64,000 nt of DNA from Bursaphelenchus xylophilus. Lineage: Eukaryota; Nematoda; Chromadorea; Rhabditida; Aphelenchoididae. The notes beneath the pieces are model-generated. The model ran no database searches and was not told where the DNA came from. It saw only the letters and a list, made by a program, of their open reading frames with translations. Location of the stretch: contig CAJFCV020000002.1 in NCBI GenBank assembly GCA_904066235.2, forward strand, positions 9,424,001 through 9,488,000, read 5' to 3'. Shown piece by piece: positions 12,748 through 20,723 of the stretch (its first letter is position 1; each line of letters opens with the position of its first letter). The position numbers and the translations under genes were made by a program.

Positions 12748-13292
12748 CAGGGGTGGTCGGCGGGCCGGGCCGGCCCGGCCCGGCCGGCCCGGCCCGGCCC
12801 AAACGGGCCGGCCGGCCTCAAAAATGGAAATTGACAAACGGGCCGGGCCCGTCACGGGCCGGGCCGGGCCGGGCCGCGGGCCTGGGGTTTTTCCGGCCCG
12901 GCCCGGCCCGTCTAAAATACAATGCCAAACCGTTGGCATTCATTGTTTTCGCGCCGGGAAAATTAATTGATGTTGTTATAGTTGCTGTTTCTGAAGTTCT
13001 AACACGTTTACAAGTCTATAGTTCCATTATAGAACCACAAAACTATCACATTGATCCTTTACTAGCTAGATCAACGCCTTTTTTGCCTCGGTTTAGATCC
13101 CGAGCCTGGGCGCAGTTCGCAGAACCCTCTATAGACGGGCCTGCACGGGCCGGGCCGGGCCGGGCCAGGCCCGTCACGGGCCGGGCCGGGCCGGGCCTGG
13201 AAAAAGACTAGACGGGCCGGGCCGGGCCGGTGATTAGACGGGCCGGGCCGCGGGCCGAAAATCGGAAAAATAGGGTCTGCTGACCACCCCTG
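12748..13292. mobile_element. hAT-like MITE with GGGCC-repeat arms
   Basis: 545-bp element with ends CAGGGGTGGTCGGC and GCTGACCACCCCTG. It is flanked by a perfect 8-bp duplication TCTGTAAC at 12740-12747 and 13293-13300. The arms are near-tandem GGGCCGGGCC/GGCCCGGCCC blocks; the ~200-bp centre is ordinary AT-rich DNA. End sequence and 8-bp duplication fit hAT transposons. Noncoding; open frames through it are GC-repeat artefacts. It separates clpp-1 from the coiled-coil gene. Confidence 0.9.
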
Positions 13293-13469
13293 TCTGTAAC
13301 TGGAAAGAAGACTGATACCACAACATGAAAATAGCTTGAAAAGACTATTTTAGTTTTTTTGAGGTCTGAAAAGGATATTTTTTTTACTTTAAAGGCCAAA
13401 ATTCATGTTCAATTTATATTACACTAGACATCTAGACGCTAATATTTTATTTCATACTATACAACAACA

Positions 13470-14636
13470 TTAGGCAGGGCATGATCCGGTATGAGTTTCG
13501 ATGCGATCAATTATTCCAAACTCTTTGGCCTCAGCGGCGCTCATAAAATGATCTCTGTCCAGGGCATGAAGCACTTTCTCCACAGGCTGTCCAGTGTGGA
13601 ATGAGTAGATTTCATTGAGTCTTTTGCGAAGACGAGTGATCTCTTCGGCTCGGATGATGATATCTGAGGCAGTTCCCTGCAAAAAAAAACTTTTTTTAAC
13701 AAAAATTTATATTGCACTAGCTTCTGATGACAAATTTTGTAAAAAAAAAATTACCTGAGCGCCTCCAGAAGGTTGATGGACCATGATTCGGGAGTTGGGA
13801 AGTGAGGTTCGATTGCCTTTTTCGCCGGCGGCCAACAGAAGCGAGCCCATTGAGCTGGCCTGGCCGATGCACCAGGTGTGAACGGGTGCGCTGATATGCT
13901 GCATAGTGTCATAAATACCGAGTCCGGCGGTCACCGAGCCTCCGGGGCTGTTAATGTACATGTGGATGGGGCTTTTGGAGGAGTCGGATTGGAGAAATAA
14001 CAGCTGCGCAATCACGGCGGACGCAAAATGATCGTCGATCTGCAATTATGGATGAAAAACGTAAATTTTAGGGAGAAAAAACGTATTTTGACACTAGGCG
14101 GGCCAAAATGTCTTGACATGTTTGCACAGTGCGCCGTCGTGCGAAGAATTTGCCGCGCGGCGACAACCAAAATTCACGGTGCAATGCGACACCGCACAGT
14201 GCAAAAAGATTGTTTTGAAAAGGGTAAACAACGCACAGTGCACTTTTCATTCGCACCCCGCCAAAATTTTATCGCGCGACACCTCGTCGCAACACCGAAT
14301 TCATGCGCCCGCACGGTGCAAAAACACTTTTTGGCCCACCTTGTAAAACGTCATGTTTCGTATGGAAATATCGGATTTTCAAAAAATAAAAATCAATAGA
14401 AGTTGTCCACAGCTTCTTAGAGTACATTAAAAATGTAAGCACTATCAAAAACACTCTCTTACCGGCGCCATAACGCAAATAATTCGATCCTTCAACAGCC
14501 TCGAGTAGATGTCGTAAACCCGCTCGGCCCGTCCATCATTGTCGATGACCAATGGAATCCCCACGCTCCTGGGCTGAGTCGGATGAAACGCACGACCTGA
14601 GGCACTAATCGTCCGGCTCAGCAGGTTCTTCAGCAT
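13470..14636 (-). CDS. clpp-1: Mitochondrial ATP-dependent Clp protease, proteolytic subunit
   Basis: Serine peptidase of the mitochondrial matrix that works with the ClpX unfoldase in protein quality control. Exons 14463-14636, 13755-14039, 13470-13676 give 221 aa. The first ~18 residues ([20 protein letters not shown]) form a basic, hydroxyl-rich mitochondrial presequence. The mature part starts near [29 protein letters not shown]. The catalytic triad is visible: Ser in [11 protein letters not shown], His in [11 protein letters not shown], Asp in [10 protein letters not shown]. The oxyanion-loop region [19 protein letters not shown] is intact. An acceptor TTTTTTTGCAG lies nine bases before the ATG. 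It is about 130 bp downstream of the OST4 gene on the same strand, which fits a downstream operon gene. Intron 1 carries a repeat element (14096-14342). Confidence 0.97.
14096..14342. repeat. GCACNGTGC-rich element in clpp-1 intron 1
   Basis: Ends are roughly inverted: AGGCGGGCCAAAATGTC on the left and CACTTTTTGGCCCACCTTG on the right. The interior has repeated GCACAGTGC and CACGGTGCAAAA words plus GC-rich CGCGCGGCGACA. The same words recur at 19629, 20724, 22766, 25040 and 57245. Probably a non-autonomous element; target duplication unclear. Confidence 0.6.
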
Positions 14637-14771
14637 CGCTCGGCTGCAAAAAAATCGACCGTTCAGAGAGAGGGGAAAACGAAGAAAGATAAGTGCTTTT
14701 CGGATGGAAAGTTGACTTTTTTACTATCTTCGGAACGAAAAAGCAACAAATTTTTATAGAAATTTTTTTCT

Positions 14772-15072
14772 CTAGAGAATTTTCGTCTAAAATAAGGTAA
14801 AAAAAAAGAAAATTAAAAAAAAAAATCACCAATTTCTCCCAAAAATTTTCAATTTCCACTAAAAACTTGATAATTTTGCGAGTAAAACGTCAAATATTCG
14901 AAGCGAAGTGTGTAAAGAAGGTAAATTTTATTTCGAAAACAAGGATAACATCAGAACACACCTTCTCCGTTCGTCGGCGTTGATGAACATCGATCAGATG
15001 GAAGAGGAAAACCAGCACGAACATGCCCATGCCGAGGATGTTGGTGAGATGGGCCAGGTCCCGGTCGTTCAT
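14772..15072 (-). CDS. OST4: OST4, micro-subunit of oligosaccharyltransferase
   Basis: A 41-codon membrane protein of the ER oligosaccharyltransferase, which stabilises the STT3 complex in N-glycosylation. Proposed exons 14962-15072 and 14772-14786 (phase 0). Exon 1 reads MNDRDLAHLTNILGMGMFVL and continues with a single hydrophobic helix (VFLFHLIDV) and a basic tail QRRRTEK. This matches the layout of animal OST4, which is 37 aa with start M-x-DVQLA and core NMLGVSLFLLVVLYH. The intron begins GTGTGT and ends in a T-run plus CCTTATTTTAG; exon 2 adds four residues and TAG. If unspliced, the frame runs to a stop at 14890 (60 aa). The ATG follows acceptor-like CCGCAG by about 25 nt. It lies between rpl-18 and clpp-1 on the same strand. 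Confidence 0.72.
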
Positions 15073-15389
15073 GCTCTCATAAGCACACGGATTTTGGCAC
15101 GACTCTGCGGACAAAGAACGCAATTTGCTCGCTTTCGTCACCTAAACACGACAACCGCAGGCCAATTAGGAATCAGCAGGACGGGGGGCCGTCTTACCTA
15201 TATGTATCGCGAGATTAGTAATGAATCCCCCGTTTATAGACAAGAGCAAATTGCATTGAAATGAGCCAACACCTGCGTTTAGAGTCTCTATGGCGCGATA
15301 AATGAGGAACTAAAAATCTGGGGTGAATGTGTGGTATCGAACAAAGTTTTATATTTTTAAACAGAACAACAAAAATAACATGTAAAGTC

Positions 15390-16231
15390 TTAGTTTCTGT
15401 ATCCCCGGGACTTTCTGCGTCCACGACCACGTTCGAACTTGCGTCCTTTGGAGGCGATGATGGGCTGGGTGTGACTGTTGGGAACACCGGGAGCCTTGCC
15501 GAAGTGCTTCTCAGCGGCGCGGCGTTTGCGGGCACCTTGCACGAGGACGGTGTTCTCACCACGAGGAGAGAGCTGGGCCAATTGATCGAAGGTGTAGATG
15601 GTCCCTCCGGCCTTCAAGATGCGTTGACGAGCGGCGGTGGTGACCTTAAGAGCAGCAACCTGAAAAACAAACGTCAAACCTCTGAAAAATACCAAAAATC
15701 ATAAATTTCTCTAGTACAATATCACAAATCGCTCAAAAAGGCTTTGTTTAGCTCAAAAAACACTAAAAAGCAAAAACAAAACATAAAATATGAACTCACC
15801 TTAATCTTGGGGATCTCAACAATTCTCTCGTCATCAGTGACGGTTCCAACAACGACGATGATCTTCTCCTCGTTTCCAGCACGCTTCTGTTCTTGGGCAA
15901 CACGTTGGAGAGAAAGTGGAGGGCGGAAACGACGAGCCATGAACAACCGCTTTAGGACGATTTTGTTAAACTTGGCATCGGTTTTGCGGCTCAAGTATGT
16001 GTACACCTAAACAGTAAACAAGCAAGTAAAATATCGACTTACTTGGCCCAACACACGAAGGTAGGGATCGTCACTCTTGGGGGCCGTGCGGCGGACTTTC
16101 CTGTCGTTCTTGTGGTTGATGTCAACACCCTGAAAACAAAGAGGTAAACGTGAGTTTTACGATATTCATCATGATCAATACAATTACAAGAAAAGCTTTA
16201 CTAAAGCACCAATAAAACAGGTACTTACCAT
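15390..16231 (-). CDS. rpl-18: 60S ribosomal protein eL18
   Basis: Structural protein of the large cytosolic ribosomal subunit. Four exons: 16229-16231 (the ATG alone), 16043-16129, 15800-16006, 15390-15659, for 188 aa, the usual eL18 length. It starts [20 protein letters not shown] and contains the signatures [20 protein letters not shown] and [19 protein letters not shown]. The end has [15 protein letters not shown], then [18 protein letters not shown] and a final Asn. Splitting the start codon from the rest with an intron directly after ATG is a known habit of worm ribosomal protein genes. An acceptor CTCCAG sits about 20 nt upstream of the ATG, suggesting trans-splicing. First gene of the minus-strand run rpl-18, OST4, clpp-1, coiled-coil A, and head-to-head with the ATP synthase delta gene. 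Confidence 0.97.
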
Positions 16232-16809
16232 GGTTGTAAATCGGTGATAACCTGGAGACCGGAAAAAAGGAAAAACTTATTAAAATCCCAAGAAAAACTC
16301 GCGAAACATCCAAAACACGAACAAAACACAACAGACTCCCGATAACGTAAAAAATTCACTCTAAAAAATCCCGAAATCCCCCACAATTACTGCGAAAGCA
16401 ACAAAAACATTGTAAATTTTCCAAACTCCCAAAAAATTTATAGAAGACGAAAATTTTAGAAAGGTTGCTACGGTAGTGGACATTTTTTGTTTTCGTGCCG
16501 GGACGCAGAATCGGTCTTGCAATTCTCCGGAGCGGAGAGAAAATTTTTACTTTTTCGCCCAAAATTGAGAAGTTTTTCATTCGACATCGCGTATTTTAGA
16601 GGATTCGCTTGGGTTTGGCTAATTTCAGAATCAATTTCACTGATTTTTGGATTTTTAACGTGATCTCATTGATAATATAATTTTTATTGGGTGTTTTCCC
16701 ACCTATTTTTCGTTAGAAGCGATGGATAGATTTATGCAACCTTTATCGTGATACTTAGACGTGATTTTTTGCCCGTGAATCTTATATAATTATCTTTTCC
16801 TTTCAGACC
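16232..16809. promoter_or_regulatory. Divergent promoter region rpl-18 / ATP synthase delta
   Basis: A 578-bp spacer between two outward-reading housekeeping genes. The right edge ends in CCTTTCAG at 16799-16806, three bases before the ATG of the delta subunit gene. The left edge has an acceptor (complement of CTGGAG at 16252) upstream of the rpl-18 ATG. No recognisable gene inside. Confidence 0.55.
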
Positions 16810-17442
16810 ATGCTGAGATCGGCCGTCAGTGCTCTCCGTTTCGTCCCCCGACGTGCCTACGCCGCTGCTGCCCAAAAGTCGGCTTCTGAGGAGTTGTTGC
16901 TGACTCTCGCTTCTCCCAGCGCTGTATGTATTTGTCTTTTATTTTGTTTTACCTTTAGAAGCACGTGTAATATCGAAATTTTAGTCCTTCTTCAACAAGG
17001 AAGTCGTCAAGCAGGTTGATGTCCCAACCCAGGCCGGAGTTGTTGGTGTGTTGGCCAGCCACGTACCTACGATTGGTGTTCTCAAGCCTGGTGTTGTCAG
17101 TGTGACTAAAGCCGACGGTAAGATTGATATTAAACCAAAGATGGCTCATTTGCTTTATTTTAGGAAGTCAGGTTAAGCTTTTCGTCTCATCAGGCACTCT
17201 GTCGGTCAACATCGACGGTTCCTGCCAAGTTTTGGCCGAGGAGATCGTTCAAGTTGAAGATATCGATGAATCGGTATGTTGCATTTGGTATTATTTGGTA
17301 TTCCGAGTTTTAGGCCGCTCGTCAAGAATTAGATGCCGCCCAACGCAAGACTGGCGAAGGATCCGAGGTGGACCGTGCTGAAGCGTCGATCCGCGCTGAA
17401 GTCGCCGAAGCCCTCCTCAAGGCCGCCACTGGCCAACAATAG
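16810..17442 (+). CDS. ATP5F1D: Mitochondrial F1 ATP synthase delta subunit
   Basis: Central-stalk subunit of F1 (bacterial epsilon homologue), in the mitochondrial matrix. Exons 16810-16923, 16985-17117, 17164-17273, 17314-17442; 161 aa with consistent phases. Presequence MLRSAVSALRFVPRRAYAAA is typical of matrix import. The beta-sandwich follows: FNKEVVKQVDVPTQAGVVGV, then HVPTIGVLKPGVVSV, then KLFVSSGTLSVNIDGSCQVL with AEEIVQVEDID. The C-terminal helical hairpin is AARQELDAAQ...VAEALLKAATGQQ. The ATG lies three bases after CCTTTCAG, so the message is probably trans-spliced. Its 3' end is only ~140 bp from the 3' end of the convergent F-box-like gene, and a duplicate of this junction is found at 23232-23648. 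Confidence 0.95.
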
Positions 17443-17585
17443 ATGGTCTAGTTCGGAGTTTGTTGGATTTCTTTCTTGGAGAGTAGGATATTTCGATAAA
17501 GCAGAAGTAATAGAGGTTTATGTTTTATTAATACAAATGCGAAAAGCCCGACGATTTGCATAGTTTTAAAAGACTCAAGACTTTA

Positions 17586-20544
17586 CTAGCTGTCTGGTAT
17601 GGATCGGAAACATATGCGCCGGTTGTAGTCGAATATTTGTGTCGCCTTATCGTCAGTATGTAGTAGAATCGGAGGCACTAAATCGACTTAAAATGCTAGG
17701 GATCCACCTTACCCGAATTGCTTTCTTTGTACCAAATCCAGCGCTTGTTCTCTTCGAGGACGTAGAAAATATTATCCCCCAGGCGGCGAAAAACACATAG
17801 CTTGTTGCAATGCTGCACATACCATTCTATGGGAGTGTCGTTAACCACAGAAAGGATCTAAAATTTACATTTTTAAGCATGTTTTATGATGAAACATTAC
17901 TACAGTGGCGGACCTGATCCAGTGGCAAAAAACGTACCATTTTGCATCCGGAAAGTATCAAAAATATACCAAATACCTCCCTCTCCAAGTGAAAAAACTC
18001 CGATTTCACAAGGAAAGTACTTTTATGGGGGGCTCCTACTTTTTGACGGGACATATCTCAAAAAATCAGGAAAAATGTGCTGATCAAGGATATGTAAATC
18101 TTTGCTGCCCATTTTAGGTTTTTAGGGGTGAAAACTCAATCGGAAGTTGACTTAAAGTCGTATATGAACCCCTTTTCGCTTAATTTTTCACAGGTTTACA
18201 ATTTTTATTTTGGCTTAAAATGATGTTCATTCAGTTTGTAAGACGTAATAAATCAGTCTTGGCACAAAATTTTATTTTTCCGACTTTCATCTTCAAAAAA
18301 AGTTGATTCGGTCCAAAAGGGAAATCGAACCCGTGCGGCGTCCCCCCTCTTGATTCCCAGACTACGGCATTAACCACTCGGCCACACCGCTCTCTTCCGA
18401 AAGAAGAGACCGCCTGCGCTTTTTATCGTTTCGAATGCCTGCGCCTTTTGTAGGGAAATTAAGCCAGTTTTTGGGCATTTTCACCCCTAAAAACCTAAAA
18501 TGGGCAGCTAAGATTTATATATCCTTGATCAGCACATTTTTTCTGATTTTTTGAGATATGTCCCGTCAAAAAGTGGGAGCCCCCATAAAAGTACTTTCCT
18601 TGTCAAAAGCGCTCTTTTTATGAGGGCGCGCTCTTCAAAAATGGAGTTTTTTCACTTGGAGAGGGAGGTATTTTGCTACATTTTTAATGCTTCCCGGATG
18701 CAAAATGATATGTTTTTTGCCCCTGGATCGGGTCCACCACTGTAATCAATGAGTTTGCCCATTATTTTTACCTTCAATACAACCTTCTCTTCGCCCGTGT
18801 CGACCATGATCAGATAGCTGTCTTTGTTGAGTTGTTGTCGTCGGTAGCACGGGATCTTTTGCTTGTTGAATTTACTCCCTTCCACTGTGTAGAGCCATGT
18901 TTGCATGTCCTCACCGGTAAAAACAACAGAATTTCCATGTGCGTTGCTTGTAGCTCCCTGAATTGAAAATTAATCTTTAGGGATCTAGGGGTCAGAATAT
19001 TTCCTTCAGAAAAATGCGAACTCTCGAACTGGCTAAAAATTTTTTGATTGTTCGGCTCTCCAACATCTCAACCGCGATTCAGCGCCACAATGGCCATCTG
19101 GTGAAACTTACGGAACATATACAGGCGGACAGTGTTGAGCATACGAGACCTGTTTGGAGATCGTTGACTATTATGACAGCATCGCTTTCGTATGCAAACA
19201 CAAAGACTTTGTACGACTCCGAAACGGCGAACCACAGAATGCTGTAACGGTCAGACAGTTTGAACAAAGTCTCCGGTTCATCGCGAGACGTCAAATCTTT
19301 GCGATAAAATATGTTGAACGGCGGAGAGGCTCGTATAAAATACACTCTATCCAAGTCATCGAATGCTATGTAATGCATATGTTCATTTTTCTGTAACGAA
19401 CATTTGAAAAAGTAGAGAACAACCCTCAAACGAGTTTTCGGCCCGAGAGACAGGTCTTTGCCAAAGTATTAACCTGTCGGGAAAATAATGAGCACACTGT
19501 CGCATCGAAAATTGCATCGCTGCCGAGAAAATGAATTGTGTCGCGGGCAAAATCAAGTTGCTTTTTATTTCAGCGATCGGTGCTGCGTCATTGTGCCCAT
19601 TATTTTCCCGGCAGACTGGTCATTCCATGTCTTTCCAGAAAGTGCGTGCACCTTTTTCCGCCTTTTTTGCACCGCACAGTGCAAGTTTCGTGTTCCCCGC
19701 GCGGCGCGATCCGATTCGAAACATTTTGCACAGTGCAATTTCTCAAAAGTCGCGCCGGCTCCGTTGAGAAAAGCTTGCGTCGCAGCGATAGTGCACTTGC
19801 ACGGTGCAAAAGGTCGAATGCACCCCGCAAAAAGGGAATTTTGTGCACAGTGCGGCCCACGACAAAAAGTGCACACACTTTCTGGAACGACTAGTAGCAA
19901 CAAATGCATGCGTTTACTTACCCAAATCTTGCCGTGGAAGGTGTCAACTTCTTCTTTCGCCTGACGAATGTCATGCTTGTTCCCCAATTCAATGTGATAA
20001 AAATGGGTCACCCCGCGAGTCCTATACCGTTTGTCCAGAAAGTTTGTTTTTCGAGGGAACTTTTCGTATTTTGGTAATGTCAACGTGAGACTGACTTGTG
20101 ATACGCTGTGTCGAGGAAGCACAGAAAAATCAAGTGTTCTTCCAGTCATCTGAACATTTAATCTGACGTCATCCTCACACAGGTGAGTAGTTCCTGGATC
20201 TGTATACAATCTTTTATTTTTTAATGCAGCTAAATGCCTAAAAAAGTGTTGTTAATTGAAAAAAATACAACTGAAAGCGATATCTCCATTCTTACCGCAC
20301 AAATATGTCTTTCCATCGAAGAGTAATGTCGCGTAATGGAGGAAAATAGTTGTCGCGACAGGCTTCTTCAAATCTTCTGTCAAATCTTTCGACGTCTTCT
20401 TCACGAAGTAAGTCGGCCACGAGCGGAAGTGGTGTTTTGTCCAAAATTTTGTAACGAACCTGAGAAGAAGTTCAATGAGAAAATAAAATTTTCACTTACT
20501 TCAAGGGGAAGAAGATCCAAAAAATCTTTGGCTGACATTTGCAT
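17586..20544 (-). CDS. F-box-like protein, paralogue A
   Basis: Seven exons in reading order: 20500-20544, 20296-20459, 19922-20237, 19112-19390, 18772-18957, 17713-17857, 17586-17677 (408 aa, phases consistent). The N-terminus KDFLDLLPLEVRYKILDKTP resembles an F-box (LPxEVRxKIL), which would bind Skp1 in an SCF ubiquitin ligase. The rest has repeated beta-rich blocks, each with aromatic pairs (HYIAFDDLDRVYFI, WLYTVEGSKFNKQ, NIFYVLEENKRWIWYKE), suggesting a propeller-like domain. It ends RICFRSIPDS. The copy on the other strand (24188-34002) has the same length and intron positions and is clearly similar throughout. No disabling change was found. AG directly precedes the ATG (TTTTCTATAG), and a MITE begins 20 nt further upstream. 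Introns 3 and 5 carry MITEs. F-box assignment is by motif only. Confidence 0.8.
18009..18602. mobile_element. Nested MITE carrying a tRNA-like module
   Basis: Ends CAAGGAAAGTACTTTTATGG and CCATAAAAGTACTTTCCTTG. Flanked by TCA at 18006-18008 and 18603-18605, a TNA duplication; family A copies show the uninterrupted target GATTTCAAAAGCG. It contains the tRNA-like stretch at 18311-18400. Related by its ends to 4238-4694. Confidence 0.87.
18311..18400 (-). pseudogene. tRNA-Ser-like sequence inside a MITE
   Basis: On the minus strand it reads GTGTGGCCGAGTGGTTAATG (serine/leucine-type D arm), then CTGGGAATC as an anticodon-loop-like stretch, and GGGTTCGATTTCCC as a T arm. The anticodon stem does not pair well and the acceptor ends do not match, so I call it a decayed or co-opted tRNA. 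It is preceded by TCTTTCGGAAGAGAGCGG, also found beside the tRNA-like parts of 46840-47632. Confidence 0.6.
19472..19620. mobile_element. MITE family D (CTGTCGGGAAAATAA ends)
   Basis: Left end CCTGTCGGGAAAATAATGAG, right end CATTATTTTCCCGGCAGACT. About 150 bp with arms that pair (TCGC..GCGA words). Directly abutted by a GCACNGTGC element (19629-19890), as is the copy at 24873-25037. Confidence 0.75.
19629..19890. repeat. GCACNGTGC-rich element in F-box A intron 3
   Basis: Inverted ends CTTTCCAGAAAGTGCGTGCA and GTGCACACACTTTCTGGAA. The interior is rich in GCACAGTGCAA and CACGGTGCAAAA words. The relative at 25040-25206 has ends GTCCGTCCGGAAAGTCGCC and GGCGACTTTCTGGAAGGAC. Confidence 0.65.
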
Positions 20545-20563
20545 CTATAGAAAACAATGATTA

Positions 20564-20718
20564 TCAGTCTGTCGGAAAAATAGTGAGCGCAGTGTCGCTG
20601 CGTCAATCCCGAAAATCTGATTGAAAAGCAATCTGATTTTGTCGCGACACAATTCAGGTTCTCGGCGGCGATGCGATTTTCGATACGACAGAGTGCTCAT
20701 TATTTTCCCGACAGACTG
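20564..20718. mobile_element. MITE family D just upstream of F-box A
   Basis: 155 bp from TCAGTCTGTCGGAAAAATAG to CATTATTTTCCCGACAGACTGA, flanked by TA on both sides. It begins only 20 nt upstream of the F-box A start codon, so the presumed outron or promoter of that gene is transposon sequence. Confidence 0.85.
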
Positions 20719-20723
20719 ATATT

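Larger units (their letters stand above)
17903..18742. mobile_element. MITE family A copy split by a nested MITE
   Basis: Outer ends CAGTGGCGGACCTGATCC and GGGTCCACCACTG, flanked by TA at 17901-17902 and 18743-18744. The host element is interrupted at its GATTTCAAAAGCG region by the 594-bp element at 18009-18602. Without the insert it is about 245 bp, the family size. Lies in intron 5 of F-box paralogue A. Confidence 0.85.

Noticed and set aside
12694..13399. Open frames rich in Gly/Pro/Ala/Arg
   Set aside because: Products of the GGGCC-repeat arms of the hAT-like MITE.
18311..18400. Functional tRNA-Ser gene
   Set aside because: The D and T arms look right, but the anticodon stem and acceptor stem do not pair and the sequence is inside a MITE.
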